Assembly (NCBI GenBank): GCA_900759665.1
Contig: CAAEWE010000040.1
Coordinates: forward strand, 1-64,000
Direction of reading: 5' to 3'
DNA from: Lachnospiraceae bacterium
GTDB lineage: Bacteria; Bacillota; Clostridia; Lachnospirales; Lachnospiraceae
Length of the DNA: 64,000 nucleotides
In this document: positions 17,333 through 25,506 of the stretch, in pieces
How the letters are laid out: each line of letters begins with the position of its first letter
Position numbering within the stretch: position 1 is the stretch's first letter
The notes under the pieces: generated by a model
Database searches by the model: none
Told to the model about the DNA's origin: nothing
Seen by the model: the letters and a program-made list of their open reading frames with translations, nothing else
Made by a program: the position numbers and the translations under genes

Positions 17333-17611
17333 GTGTACGAAGTTAAATTTACCAATACGTATAAAAAGAGCTATAAGCTTATGAAAAAACGAGGACTGGA
17401 TATTTCACTTCTTGATAAGGTGGTTGACATGCTGCGTCAAGGGAAGAAACTAGATGACAGGTATCGTGATCATGGATTAAGTGGACAATTTCAGGGATTT
17501 CGTGAGTGCCATATAAAACCTGATTGGCTTCTGGTATATTTAATAGAAGATGATGTTTTGACCTTGACTTTGGTTGACACAGGTACTCATGCAGATATTT
17601 TTCGAATTTAA
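17333..17611 (+). CDS. YafQ/RelE-family mRNA interferase toxin
   Basis: A 92-aa protein with the YafQ hallmarks: YKKSYKLMKKRG near the start, DHGLSGQFQGFRECHI in the middle, and a C-terminal LVDTGTHADIF, with the family's conserved His residues in DHGLSG and THADIF. YafQ toxins cut mRNA in the translating ribosome. The GTG start directly after the antitoxin stop is the only in-frame start that keeps the family N-terminus. A terminator-like hairpin follows 20 bp later, so the pair is a closed two-gene unit. Confidence 0.9.
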   Translation: MYEVKFTNTYKKSYKLMKKRGLDISLLDKVVDMLRQGKKLDDRYRDHGLSGQFQGFRECHIKPDWLLVYLIEDDVLTLTLVDTGTHADIFRI

Positions 17612-17630
17612 ATCGTGTTTCATGTTTCAG

Positions 17631-17655
17631 GGGCAGTCGTTTGGCTGCCTCTTTT
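17631..17655 (+). terminator. Terminator of the toxin-antitoxin pair
   Basis: GGGCAG (17631-17636) pairs with CTGCC (17645-17649) over an 8-nt loop and is followed by CTTTTG. The stem is short but correctly placed after the toxin stop. Confidence 0.55.
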
Positions 17656-17763
17656 GAAATCTTAAAAAATCGCAACTTAAAAAAATCTTAAATATTTCAC
17701 TCGCTTATTTTAAGAATCCTTCCCTATACTGATAGATAACAGAATGGGGAAAGGAGAACGGCT

Positions 17764-18990
17764 ATGAAAAGAAAAATGTTATATAGTGTTTTGTGTGTAC
17801 TTGCCCTGGCATCTTTATCCGGGTGTGGAAAAAATAAAACACCTTCCAATGATCGGGTTAATCTGAAGGAATATCATCAGCAATATCAGCAGGATACCTT
17901 GGAGGTCAAGAAGAGTTCTTATGAAAAGCTGGATTTTGCCGGATGTACTTTCGCAGATCTGCCGGACAGCGATACGGTCTGTGTATTGGATGTGGAAAAC
18001 AGAGGGATTGGTGTGGAGGAAGGGATTTCTCTGGTAAAAAATTGGTTGAAAGATACGGGAAATACAAAGATTGACTTAAGAAAAGAGCTGCGGGATGCCA
18101 GTGGCCAGATACAGAGGAACGATACGGAGGAATATCCATATAATTATCCTTCTGTGATGGAGAATCGGAAGAAGCTGAAATCCGGAGATGGTTTTTTTAT
18201 CAATACGAAGGAGTGTTATCTGCAGATGGGAGCGGACGGATTTTATTCGGTCAGTGACGGAAGCATCACCAAATATCTGAAACAGGACGGTCATGCGGCA
18301 GCGGATGCACTGGGGAGCAATGAAGAAAATATTGTCGATGAAGGAAGCTATGAGGAGATGGCGGACAAATCCTATGAGCTTTTGTCGGGAAAGATTTCGG
18401 TGGCAGAAGCGGCAGACATGACACGGAAGTTTTTTATGCAAGGGACACCGTTTGAACCGGAGAAAAATGTTTTCTGTGACATTCCGTATGTGTCGGTATT
18501 TTCTATAGGAGACAAATACGGATATGCGTTTACCATGCGGCGCACATATCAAAATATTCCGTTTGCATATTCGTCAAGCAGTTCTATCGTTCCAAAGAGC
18601 AGATATTATGTTGTGGAGGATGATAAAACTGCTTATGTAGTAAATAAGAATACAGTGGCAGCGTATACAGGAGATAATGAGGCACAGCCCTTTTCTGTCC
18701 AGAGGGAGGAAAAGGAGATTTTGGGACTGAGGGATGCGGTGTCCCTTTTAAATGACAAGCTGGCAAGGGAGCTGCAGATGGCGGTGGATCATGTGGAACT
18801 GGTTTATTGCCGGGTGGCACTGGATGAGAAAAATGAAAAATATGTCGTTTATCCATGCTGGGAGTTTGATGGAAAGGTTCAAAATAACAATAACCGTCTG
18901 CGGGTTTACCTGGATGTGCTCACGGGAGAACTGCATTTATATGCTTATCCCGAAAAGGGGACACAGAAGAGTGATGGGGAAGTGGAATGA
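17764..18990 (+). CDS. Lipoprotein associated with ABC membrane proteins
   Basis: A 408-aa lipoprotein with signal peptide and the lipobox LSGC near residue 20. The mature part has no enzyme motif I know. It has alternating acidic stretches and, at the C-terminus, YPCWEFDG followed by VYLDVLTGELHLYAY, reminiscent of PepSY/YcdB-type domains. GGAAAGGAG precedes the ATG. The gene overlaps the next membrane-protein gene by ATGA at 18987. A decayed paralogue tail lies at 10454, before another permease pair, so a lipoprotein followed by two membrane proteins appears to be a recurring unit here. Confidence 0.7.
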   Translation: MKRKMLYSVLCVLALASLSGCGKNKTPSNDRVNLKEYHQQYQQDTLEVKKSSYEKLDFAGCTFADLPDSDTVCVLDVENRGIGVEEGISLVKNWLKDTGNTKIDLRKELRDASGQIQRNDTEEYPYNYPSVMENRKKLKSGDGFFINTKECYLQMGADGFYSVSDGSITKYLKQDGHAAADALGSNEENIVDEGSYEEMADKSYELLSGKISVAEAADMTRKFFMQGTPFEPEKNVFCDIPYVSVFSIGDKYGYAFTMRRTYQNIPFAYSSSSSIVPKSRYYVVEDDKTAYVVNKNTVAAYTGDNEAQPFSVQREEKEILGLRDAVSLLNDKLARELQMAVDHVELVYCRVALDEKNEKYVVYPCWEFDGKVQNNNNRLRVYLDVLTGELHLYAYPEKGTQKSDGEVE

Positions 18991-19853
18991 TGCAGAAGGG
19001 GAATAATAACAAGAAAAAAGAACGCGGGAGGAGTACGTTATTTCGGACAATAAAAACGGAACTAAAAAAGACGTTGGATTCTCCTGACACTGTGATTATG
19101 ATGTTTGCAGCAGCTGCCGCCTGCACCCTTAGTGTGGCATATATCGACACGGATTCCCGGCAGAGGACGGTATTATCTCTGCTGATAGAACAGGACGCAG
19201 AGCTGTTATTATCCGATACAAGATTTCAATGGATGGAAATGTGGAGACTGGGATTTGGATCGTGGACATATATTTTATTTCCACTGCTTTTGACCGGGGG
19301 CTACCTGCATATGCTCAGTGAAGAACGAAGCTGCGGAGGAACGCGGTTTTTTCTGGTCCGGGAGGGGAGAGTGTCCTATTGCATTGGAAAAACAGTATCT
19401 ATTATGATATCCGGCGGTGTGATCTTATTAGGGGGCTATCTGATATATGGTTTGATCACTGTGCTTGGATTTCCGGGTTTTTCTTTGCATTCCCTGACGG
19501 ACATCACAGTGGCAGGATATATTTTGTGCCGTTTGGGTCTGACCTTTCTTTATGGAATGATGGTGGGGATCTTTGGTTATCTGGTATCTGTGTTTTGTAC
19601 CGAGAAATATATTGTGCTGTGTTTTCCGATGATGCTGTCGTATGTTTACTCGTCTGTGTATGACCGGATCGAGCAGCAGCTGATCGCCGGGGAAAAGTGG
19701 AAACTGCAGGAGTATTTTCAGATATTCCGGATCAGTAATCTGGTGGACGGTGTGGATATGAAAAGCAGGCTTTGTACGCTTTTGTGTGTACTGGTCTGGT
19801 ATCTGCTTGGAATGCTTTTGTTTATTCACAGGATCCGAAAGGAGGCGGCATGA
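18987..19853 (+). CDS. Membrane protein, probable ABC-2-type permease subunit
   Basis: A 288-aa protein with a basic, Lys/Arg-rich cytoplasmic start (~30 residues) and about six membrane segments (near 35-52, 88-108, 128-155, 170-200, 205-222, 258-280). That is the general layout of ABC-2-type permeases. It starts inside the lipoprotein stop codon and ends just before a second membrane-protein gene, so the three genes are translationally coupled. No ATPase follows, and the NatA-class ATPase at 16082 is the nearest candidate. Confidence 0.62.
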   Translation: MMQKGNNNKKKERGRSTLFRTIKTELKKTLDSPDTVIMMFAAAAACTLSVAYIDTDSRQRTVLSLLIEQDAELLLSDTRFQWMEMWRLGFGSWTYILFPLLLTGGYLHMLSEERSCGGTRFFLVREGRVSYCIGKTVSIMISGGVILLGGYLIYGLITVLGFPGFSLHSLTDITVAGYILCRLGLTFLYGMMVGIFGYLVSVFCTEKYIVLCFPMMLSYVYSSVYDRIEQQLIAGEKWKLQEYFQIFRISNLVDGVDMKSRLCTLLCVLVWYLLGMLLFIHRIRKEAA

Positions 19854-19854
19854 T

Positions 19855-20727
19855 ATGGGAGAAGGAAAGAAAAGAATATCCGGCGGAATGAAAATGGCAG
19901 TACATATTGCGGCAATGGAGTGGAGAAACCTGTTCTATAGTACGAAAATATTCGTGTTGGGAATATTACTGATCTTTTTTAACGAGCAGATCGTCCGTCC
20001 GCTGAGGCAGTGCAGTGGTCTGATGACTCAGAAGGTATCCTGTTTTGAACCCTATGCAGCACTTTGTAATTCCGGAGCGGTCATGCTGGTGCTGCCGTTA
20101 TTTTATCTGTCTATGATGGCTGATTTTCCGAAGGAGGGCGGCATCAGTCTGTTTTTTCATATCCGGTGCAGCAGGCTGGCATGGCTTTTGGGGGAACTAT
20201 TGTTTGTTATACTGAGCATATTCACACTTGTTTTTTATATGATGGCGGCAGGGATCCTACTGATCCTGCCATGTGGGCAATGGATCCTGCATTTTTCGGA
20301 TGCCGTCACAAAATACATATCTGTTTTCCCGGACAGAGCTGGGGACTATGTGACGCAGCTTTTGCCGGAAAATTTGTACAACCAGATTCCGCTTCGGGAG
20401 GTTATGTTTCACAGCACGGCACTTCTGGCATTATATCTGGCAATGCTGGCACTGGTCCTGCTGTTATTTACCCTTGTAAATCACAAAAAAGCAGGGATCT
20501 TTCTGGATGGCATTCTGATCCTGTTTGGTGTCGTTTCCTGCGGAATGCATCTGGATACCATGTGGATGTTTCCCATGGCAAATACGGTAGTATGGCTGCA
20601 TTACACAGGTTATCTGGCGGAGCCCGTGTATCCGGTGTGGGCATCGTATCTTTATTTTGGAATTGCCGATATAACCTTAATAATATGTTGTATCACTGTC
20701 CGGAAAAGATATCAGATCCGGGCATAA
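19855..20727 (+). CDS. Membrane protein, probable second permease subunit
   Basis: A 290-aa protein with about six membrane segments, the first near residues 25-45. AAAGGAGG lies 9 nt upstream of the ATG at 19855. The longer in-frame form from 19786 lies inside the previous gene and has no ribosome site. It is the last gene of the transporter region and probably pairs with the 18987 product. The family is not recognised beyond a general ABC-2-like arrangement. Confidence 0.6.
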   Translation: MGEGKKRISGGMKMAVHIAAMEWRNLFYSTKIFVLGILLIFFNEQIVRPLRQCSGLMTQKVSCFEPYAALCNSGAVMLVLPLFYLSMMADFPKEGGISLFFHIRCSRLAWLLGELLFVILSIFTLVFYMMAAGILLILPCGQWILHFSDAVTKYISVFPDRAGDYVTQLLPENLYNQIPLREVMFHSTALLALYLAMLALVLLLFTLVNHKKAGIFLDGILILFGVVSCGMHLDTMWMFPMANTVVWLHYTGYLAEPVYPVWASYLYFGIADITLIICCITVRKRYQIRA

Positions 20728-20772
20728 ATACACATATCATGAAAATATTGTATGTTTCTAAAATTCCTTATA

Positions 20773-20801
20773 TTTACCCAAAAACTGCCAGCTTTTATAA
20801 T
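20773..20801 (+). promoter_or_regulatory. Promoter of the sugar ABC importer operon
   Basis: TTTACC (20773-20778) and TATAAT (20796-20801) are separated by 17 bp, about 65 bp before the binding-protein start. No operator repeat was recognised. Confidence 0.6.
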
Positions 20802-20867
20802 GAATTTATCAAATCAATACAGCAGAAATGAAGCTGCTGCATGAAAAAGAATGAGGAGGAATTCGTT

Positions 20868-22163
20868 ATGAGAGCGAAAAAATTATGTGCGTTATTGCTG
20901 ACAACAGCAATGATTTCATCCGTATTTGCCGGGTGTGGCAAGACATCTTCAACAACAGATAAGGCTGGTTCTGATACCAGCAGTGCCAAGACAGAGACAA
21001 AGGATGTGAAACTGACGGTGTGGGGACCGCAGGAGGATCAGGCAAAGATAAAGGGATATGATGACGGTATCCTCAAGGCAATGTGTGATTCCTTTAATGA
21101 GCAGCATCCGGAGTGGAATATCACATTTGAGTATGGGGTATGCTCCGAGGGAGATGCCAAGGATGTGGTAACGAAGGATGTGGATGCGGCAGCAGATGTT
21201 TATATGTATGCAAACGATCAGATCCCGGTTTTGGTTGAAGCAGGAGCTCTTTCTAAGCTGGGTGGATCTACCGTAGATGAGATCAATGAGAATAACGAAA
21301 AAGCAATGATCGATTCTGTGACATATGATGGCAGTGTATACGGAGTTCCGTACACATCAAACACATGGTTCATGTACTATGATAAGAGTAAATTCAGTGA
21401 GGATGAGGTAAAATCTCTGGACAAGATGATGTCAAAGGATCTGGGCAATGGCGTTACAAACTTTGCATTCCCATTAGATAACAGCTGGTATATTGAAGCA
21501 TTCTATTACGCAGCAGGCGGTTCTCTCTTTGGTGACGGAACAGATGCATCTGCAGGCTGTGACTGGGATAGTGAGGCCGGCGTGGCAGCAACAAAATATA
21601 TGGTAAATCTTGCAAAGAATAAGAAATTCTCCTGTGAGAAGGACGGAAGCAGTATTGCCAAATTTAAGGACGGCAAGCTGGGTGCATATTGCAGCGGTTC
21701 CTGGGATGCAAAGGCGATCAAGGAAGCTCTTGGAAAGAATTTTGCAGCAGCACAGCTTCCGACTGCAACCATTAACGGACAGGAAGGCCAGATGAAGTCC
21801 TTCGCCGGAAGTAAGGCAGTTGGTGTAAATCCGAAATGCGAGGATCAGGAGGTTGCTGTAGCACTTGCCCGTTATCTTGCAAGTGAGGAGTGCCAGAAGA
21901 TCCGCTTTGAGTCAAGAGGAATCGCACCGATCAACAAAACACTTGCTGCAGATGAAGCAGTAATGAAGGATACCGTAATTAAGGCACAGGCAGATGAAAT
22001 AGCAAATGCAGCGGCTGTACAGCCACTTCTTTCTGAGATGGGCAGCTACTGGACACCGGCTGAGACGATGGGAAAAGAGATCGTACAGGGGGATGTTACA
22101 GAGGCAAATGCTGAGAAGAAGACAAAGGAAATGGTAAAGGGTATTCTGAGCAACGGACTGTAG
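20868..22163 (+). CDS. Sugar ABC transporter substrate-binding lipoprotein (MalE-like)
   Basis: A 431-aa extracytoplasmic binding protein. The signal peptide ends in lipobox FAGC near residue 24. The mature protein shows the family-1 binding-protein pattern: LTVWGPQEDQ at the start, YGVPYTSNTWFMYYDKSKF in the hinge region, and a repeated acidic helix-rich C-lobe. AGGAGGAATTC precedes the ATG at 20868, which I prefer to the upstream ATG at 20841. It heads an operon with two MalF/MalG-type permeases, so an oligosaccharide of the maltose or maltodextrin type is the likely cargo. The exact sugar cannot be read from sequence. Confidence 0.9.
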   Translation: MRAKKLCALLLTTAMISSVFAGCGKTSSTTDKAGSDTSSAKTETKDVKLTVWGPQEDQAKIKGYDDGILKAMCDSFNEQHPEWNITFEYGVCSEGDAKDVVTKDVDAAADVYMYANDQIPVLVEAGALSKLGGSTVDEINENNEKAMIDSVTYDGSVYGVPYTSNTWFMYYDKSKFSEDEVKSLDKMMSKDLGNGVTNFAFPLDNSWYIEAFYYAAGGSLFGDGTDASAGCDWDSEAGVAATKYMVNLAKNKKFSCEKDGSSIAKFKDGKLGAYCSGSWDAKAIKEALGKNFAAAQLPTATINGQEGQMKSFAGSKAVGVNPKCEDQEVAVALARYLASEECQKIRFESRGIAPINKTLAADEAVMKDTVIKAQADEIANAAAVQPLLSEMGSYWTPAETMGKEIVQGDVTEANAEKKTKEMVKGILSNGL

Positions 22164-22223
22164 AAATTTGAAGGCTGACCGGAAAGACAGAATAAATCAG
22201 TAAGGTAAAAGGAGAAATGTCCT

Positions 22224-23597
22224 ATGGCAAATAAGGTGGAGCATGCAAAGGTCATTTCCGTGAGCAATGCACTGAGGCACGGGGATACGTTCACCCGCCT
22301 CAGTGCGGTTATCATGGGGGCCGGCAACATTTGCAGAAAACAGGTTGTGAAGGGCCTGTTGTATCTGGCAGTAGAAATTCTGTTTATTGCCTTTATGGTC
22401 ATCAGTGGTTTTGGACTGCTTGGCGGTCTGACAACATTGGGAACAAATGAGGGCGGAGAAGTATTTAATGAAGCGAAGCAGGTGTATGAGTATACTGCCG
22501 GTGACAATTCCATGTTGATCCTGCTTTATGGAATTCTGGCGGTCTTTGCGATCATCGCATTTGTATTTGCCTGGAGATCTTCTCTGAAATCAGCTTATCA
22601 GGCACAGGTTTTGAAGGAAGCAGGGAAGCCGCTTCCGGGTTTTTGTGGGGACGTAGCATCACTGTTTGATCAGAACCTGCATAAAACCCTGTTGACAGGG
22701 CCAATCATATGTATATTTGCATTTACGATCCTGCCTCTTGTTTTTATGGCAGCGATCGCATTTACCAACTATGACAGAAATCATCAGCCGCCGGGAAAGC
22801 TGTTTGACTGGGTAGGACTGGCAAACTTTGGAAAGCTTTTAGACAGCTCCAGCGGACTTGGCACAGCCTTCTGGCATGTGCTTGGATGGACGATCGTCTG
22901 GGCGGTTTTAGCTACATTTTTAAATTATATTCTGGGAATGATCCTTGCGATCGTAATCAACCGCAAGGAAACAAAATGGAAGGCAATGTGGAGATTTATC
23001 TTCGTTCTTTCCATTGCCATTCCACAGTTTGTATCACTGCTGGTGATCCGTACCATGCTGCAGCCGGAGGGTTCTATCAATGTTCTGTTGAAGCAGCTTG
23101 GACTGATCCAGAAAAGCCTTCCGTTCTGGACGGATGTTACCTGGGCAAGAATTACCATTATCGTGGTAAACCTCTGGGTCGGCGTGCCGTACACCATGCT
23201 TCAGGTTACCGGCATCCTTCAGAATATTCCGGCGGATCTGTATGAGGCGGCGAGAGTAGATGGTGCCAATGCAGTGGTGCAGTTTTTCAAGATCACACTT
23301 CCGTATATGCTGTTTGTGACAACGCCATATCTGATCACACAGTTTATCGGAAACATCAATAACTTTAATGTTATTTATCTGCTGACAAAGGGTGCTCCGG
23401 CAGCGTTAAGCTACAATAATGGTACTGCCGGTAAGACGGATCTGCTGGTAACGTGGCTGTATAAACTGACCATGGACTTTAAGGATTACAACTACGCGGC
23501 GGTGATCTCCATTGCAGTATTTGTATTATCAGCTGTATTTTCTCTGGCGGCGTACCGCAAGTCAGGGGCATTGAAGAATGAGGAGGGATTCCAATAA
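22224..23597 (+). CDS. Sugar ABC transporter permease (MalF-like)
   Basis: A 457-aa membrane permease. Segments near residues 45-70 and 95-120 precede the conserved permease core. The EAA loop that contacts the ATPase is visible as EAARVDGANAVVQFFKITLP near residues 350-370. The long N-terminal part before the core is like MalF. The stop overlaps the next start as TAATG at 23595-23599. Together with the next gene it forms the import channel. Confidence 0.92.
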   Translation: MANKVEHAKVISVSNALRHGDTFTRLSAVIMGAGNICRKQVVKGLLYLAVEILFIAFMVISGFGLLGGLTTLGTNEGGEVFNEAKQVYEYTAGDNSMLILLYGILAVFAIIAFVFAWRSSLKSAYQAQVLKEAGKPLPGFCGDVASLFDQNLHKTLLTGPIICIFAFTILPLVFMAAIAFTNYDRNHQPPGKLFDWVGLANFGKLLDSSSGLGTAFWHVLGWTIVWAVLATFLNYILGMILAIVINRKETKWKAMWRFIFVLSIAIPQFVSLLVIRTMLQPEGSINVLLKQLGLIQKSLPFWTDVTWARITIIVVNLWVGVPYTMLQVTGILQNIPADLYEAARVDGANAVVQFFKITLPYMLFVTTPYLITQFIGNINNFNVIYLLTKGAPAALSYNNGTAGKTDLLVTWLYKLTMDFKDYNYAAVISIAVFVLSAVFSLAAYRKSGALKNEEGFQ

Positions 23598-24457
23598 TGA
23601 ATAAGTACCGCATTAGAAAGAAATTAACGAATTTTATCGTACATGCGTGTCTGACCATCCTGGCACTGGTCTGGATATTTCCTCTCTTCTGGGTGATCAT
23701 GACATCCTTCCGTGCAGGTAAGGGTTCTTATTCCAGTACCTTCCTGCCGGATAAATTAACGATTCATAATTATTTGTCCCTTTTTACGGACACAGATGTA
23801 TTTAACTTTCCACAGTGGTTTTTAAATACATTGATCGTAGCGATCTTTTCCTGCATTTTGTCTACATTTTTTATTGTATCGATCGCTTATGTGACTTCAA
23901 GACTTCGCTTTAAGTCCAGAAAGCTTTTGCTGAATGTGGCACTGGTGCTTGGAATGTTTCCGGGCTTTATGGCAATGATCGCAATCTATTATATCTTAAA
24001 GGGAATTGGAATGACCCAGGGCGTTCTCAAGCTGGTATCTCTGGTGCTTGTGTATGCCGGAGGCTCCGGTATCCTGCAGTTCTATGTGGCGAAGGGATTC
24101 TTTGATACGATCCCCCGCAGCATTGACGAGGCGGCATACATTGACGGAGCAACAAAATGGAACGTATTCCGGCTCATTACGATCCCGCTGTCAAAGTCCA
24201 TTATTGTGTACACTGTGCTGACCTCCTTTATCGCACCGTGGATCGATTTCGTACTGGCAAAGGTTATCATTGGAACCGATGCAAAGTATTATACGGTGGC
24301 CATTGGACTTTGGAATATGCTGGAAAAGGAAAATATTTACCAGTGGTATACCCGGTTTGCTGCCGGAGCGGTCTGTGTATCCATCCCAATTGCTGTATTG
24401 TTCCTGTTTATGCAGCGTTGTTACACGGACGGGCTGACGGGAGCAGTAAAAGGATAA
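23597..24457 (+). CDS. Sugar ABC transporter permease (MalG-like)
   Basis: A 286-aa membrane permease with six predicted segments and the EAA loop EAAYIDGATKWNVFRLITIP near residues 178-197. Starts one base before the MalF-like stop ends, so translation is coupled. The operon has no ATPase. In Firmicutes such importers commonly share an MsmK-type ATPase encoded elsewhere, and that would be expected here too. Confidence 0.93.
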   Translation: MNKYRIRKKLTNFIVHACLTILALVWIFPLFWVIMTSFRAGKGSYSSTFLPDKLTIHNYLSLFTDTDVFNFPQWFLNTLIVAIFSCILSTFFIVSIAYVTSRLRFKSRKLLLNVALVLGMFPGFMAMIAIYYILKGIGMTQGVLKLVSLVLVYAGGSGILQFYVAKGFFDTIPRSIDEAAYIDGATKWNVFRLITIPLSKSIIVYTVLTSFIAPWIDFVLAKVIIGTDAKYYTVAIGLWNMLEKENIYQWYTRFAAGAVCVSIPIAVLFLFMQRCYTDGLTGAVKG

Positions 24458-24464
24458 TATAAAA

Positions 24465-24763
24465 AGTGCTTCTAGCGCAGCTAGAGACGCTGCTTAAGAA
24501 GCACTACTGTTTTATATTGAAAAACGCAAACCCGGCGTTTTTCTGGGTGAAGAGAACTGCTAAGCCTGCGTAAAACGCAGGCAAGCGGTTCTATGCTTCA
24601 CATAGCAACTTTGAGCCGGTGGCTCAAAGGTTGCGAAAAGGCTTCTAGCGCAGCTAGAGACGCTGCTCAAAGGTTGCGAAAGACTTCTAAATGACATAAA
24701 CAGCCTCTATAAATGAACACGATATTACAGATTTCCTGATGATGGGAGACTGTGATATCGTGT
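24465..24763 (+). repeat. Cluster of hairpins with an internally repeated element
   Basis: This 300-bp gene-free stretch holds at least five stem-loops. AGTGCTTCT/AGAAGCACT (24465-24505) encloses TCTAGCGCAGCTAGA. AAAAACGC/GCGTTTTT (24520-24542) could terminate the sugar operon. AGAACTGCT.../...AGCGGTTCT (24551-24583) has an inner GCCTGCGT stem. GCAACTTTGAGCC pairs with GGCTCAAAGGTTGC (24605-24634). ACACGATATTACAG pairs with CTGTGATATCGTGT (24717-24763), followed by TTT. The element TCTAGCGCAGCTAGA with flanking GACGCTGCT occurs twice (24471 and 24644), and a partial copy of CAAAGGTTGCGAAA also recurs. It looks like assembled intergenic repeats plus one or two terminators. Confidence 0.75.
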
Positions 24764-24780
24764 TTTGATGTCTGAGAAAG

Positions 24781-24834
24781 TGTGTAAATTATACACATTA
24801 CACTGTTGACTAGTGTGTAGATGATGTGTATAAT
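24781..24834 (+). promoter_or_regulatory. hicAB promoter with palindromic operator
   Basis: TTGACT (24806-24811) and TATAAT (24829-24834) are 17 bp apart. Upstream lies the perfect palindrome TGTGTAAATTATACACA (24781-24797), and related TGTGTA half-sites recur at about 24813 and 24825 around the -10 box. These are probable binding sites for the HicB antitoxin. Confidence 0.7.
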
Positions 24835-24857
24835 ACAGATAGGGAGGAGGAATGCTA

Positions 24858-25028
24858 ATGAAGCAAAGAGATTTAGTGAAAAAGCTGGAAAGTGCAGGCT
24901 TTGAGTTTGTGCGTCATGGTGGAAACCACGATATATATCAAAGGGGTGACGATGAGGAAAAGGTTCCGCGACATCGAGAACTTAATGAGCGGCTGGCAAA
25001 AGCGATATTAAGAAAGTGGGGCTTATAA
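24858..25028 (+). CDS. hicA: HicA-family mRNA interferase toxin
   Basis: A 56-aa protein, too small to be obvious but clearly HicA. It runs MKQRDLVKKLESAGFEFVRH, then GGNHDIYQ with the catalytic His, a short acidic turn, VPRHRELNERLA and a final ILRKWGL. HicA is a double-stranded-RNA-binding-fold ribonuclease that cleaves mRNA. GGGAGGAGG lies 7 nt before the ATG at 24858. The earlier in-frame ATG at 24852 is only 1 nt from that site, so it is less likely. It is followed 43 bp later by its antitoxin. Confidence 0.9.
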   Translation: MKQRDLVKKLESAGFEFVRHGGNHDIYQRGDDEEKVPRHRELNERLAKAILRKWGL

Positions 25029-25071
25029 GGATATTATTTTAATTTACGAATTGTTATTGGAGGTTGATAAT

Positions 25072-25506
25072 ATGAAGGTAACATATCCAGTGATTATTAC
25101 AGATGTTGATACGAATATTTTAATTGAGGTACCGGATCTTGGGATATTAACAGAAGCTAATGAGGAGGGGAAACCGAAGGGGACTATGGCAGATGCAATA
25201 ATGATGGCGAGAGATGCCATAGGTCTGAGTTGTATTACTGCGGAAGATGAGGGGAAGAAAATAAAAGAACCTTCGATGATGTCTGAAATAGATATTTCCC
25301 AGGGAGCATTTTCGGAGGAAGGAAAAGGGATTCTTTCTTTGGTTGATGTGGATCTGACAGTGTATCGGAATCGATTGGATAACAAAGCGGTAAGGAGAAA
25401 TGTTACCCTTCCAAACTGGTTAAATCAGGAAGCAGAAAAATCCCATTTAAATGTATCTAAGGTTTTACAGGAAGCACTTATGGCGAAGTTAGGAGTATCA
25501 AGATAG
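25072..25506 (+). CDS. hicB: HicB-family antitoxin
   Basis: A 144-aa protein. The N-terminal HicB fold reads YPVIITDVD...VPDLGILTEANEEG, with a helix containing ADAIMMARDAIGL. The C-terminal ~45 residues (VTLPNWLNQEAEKSHLNVSKVL) look like a ribbon-helix-helix DNA-binding domain, so the protein neutralises HicA and represses the operon. GGAGG precedes the ATG at 25072. The stop codon TAG overlaps the GTG start of the next gene, a solute-binding protein, which is an unusual partner for a toxin-antitoxin pair. Confidence 0.9.
   Translation: MKVTYPVIITDVDTNILIEVPDLGILTEANEEGKPKGTMADAIMMARDAIGLSCITAEDEGKKIKEPSMMSEIDISQGAFSEEGKGILSLVDVDLTVYRNRLDNKAVRRNVTLPNWLNQEAEKSHLNVSKVLQEALMAKLGVSR

Noticed and set aside
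816..20727. AgrB protease or lanthipeptide enzymes to mature the 27-aa peptide
   Set aside because: I looked for a ~200-aa membrane protease with conserved His and Cys, and for LanB/C/M-type genes or radical SAM maturases; none is present in this region.
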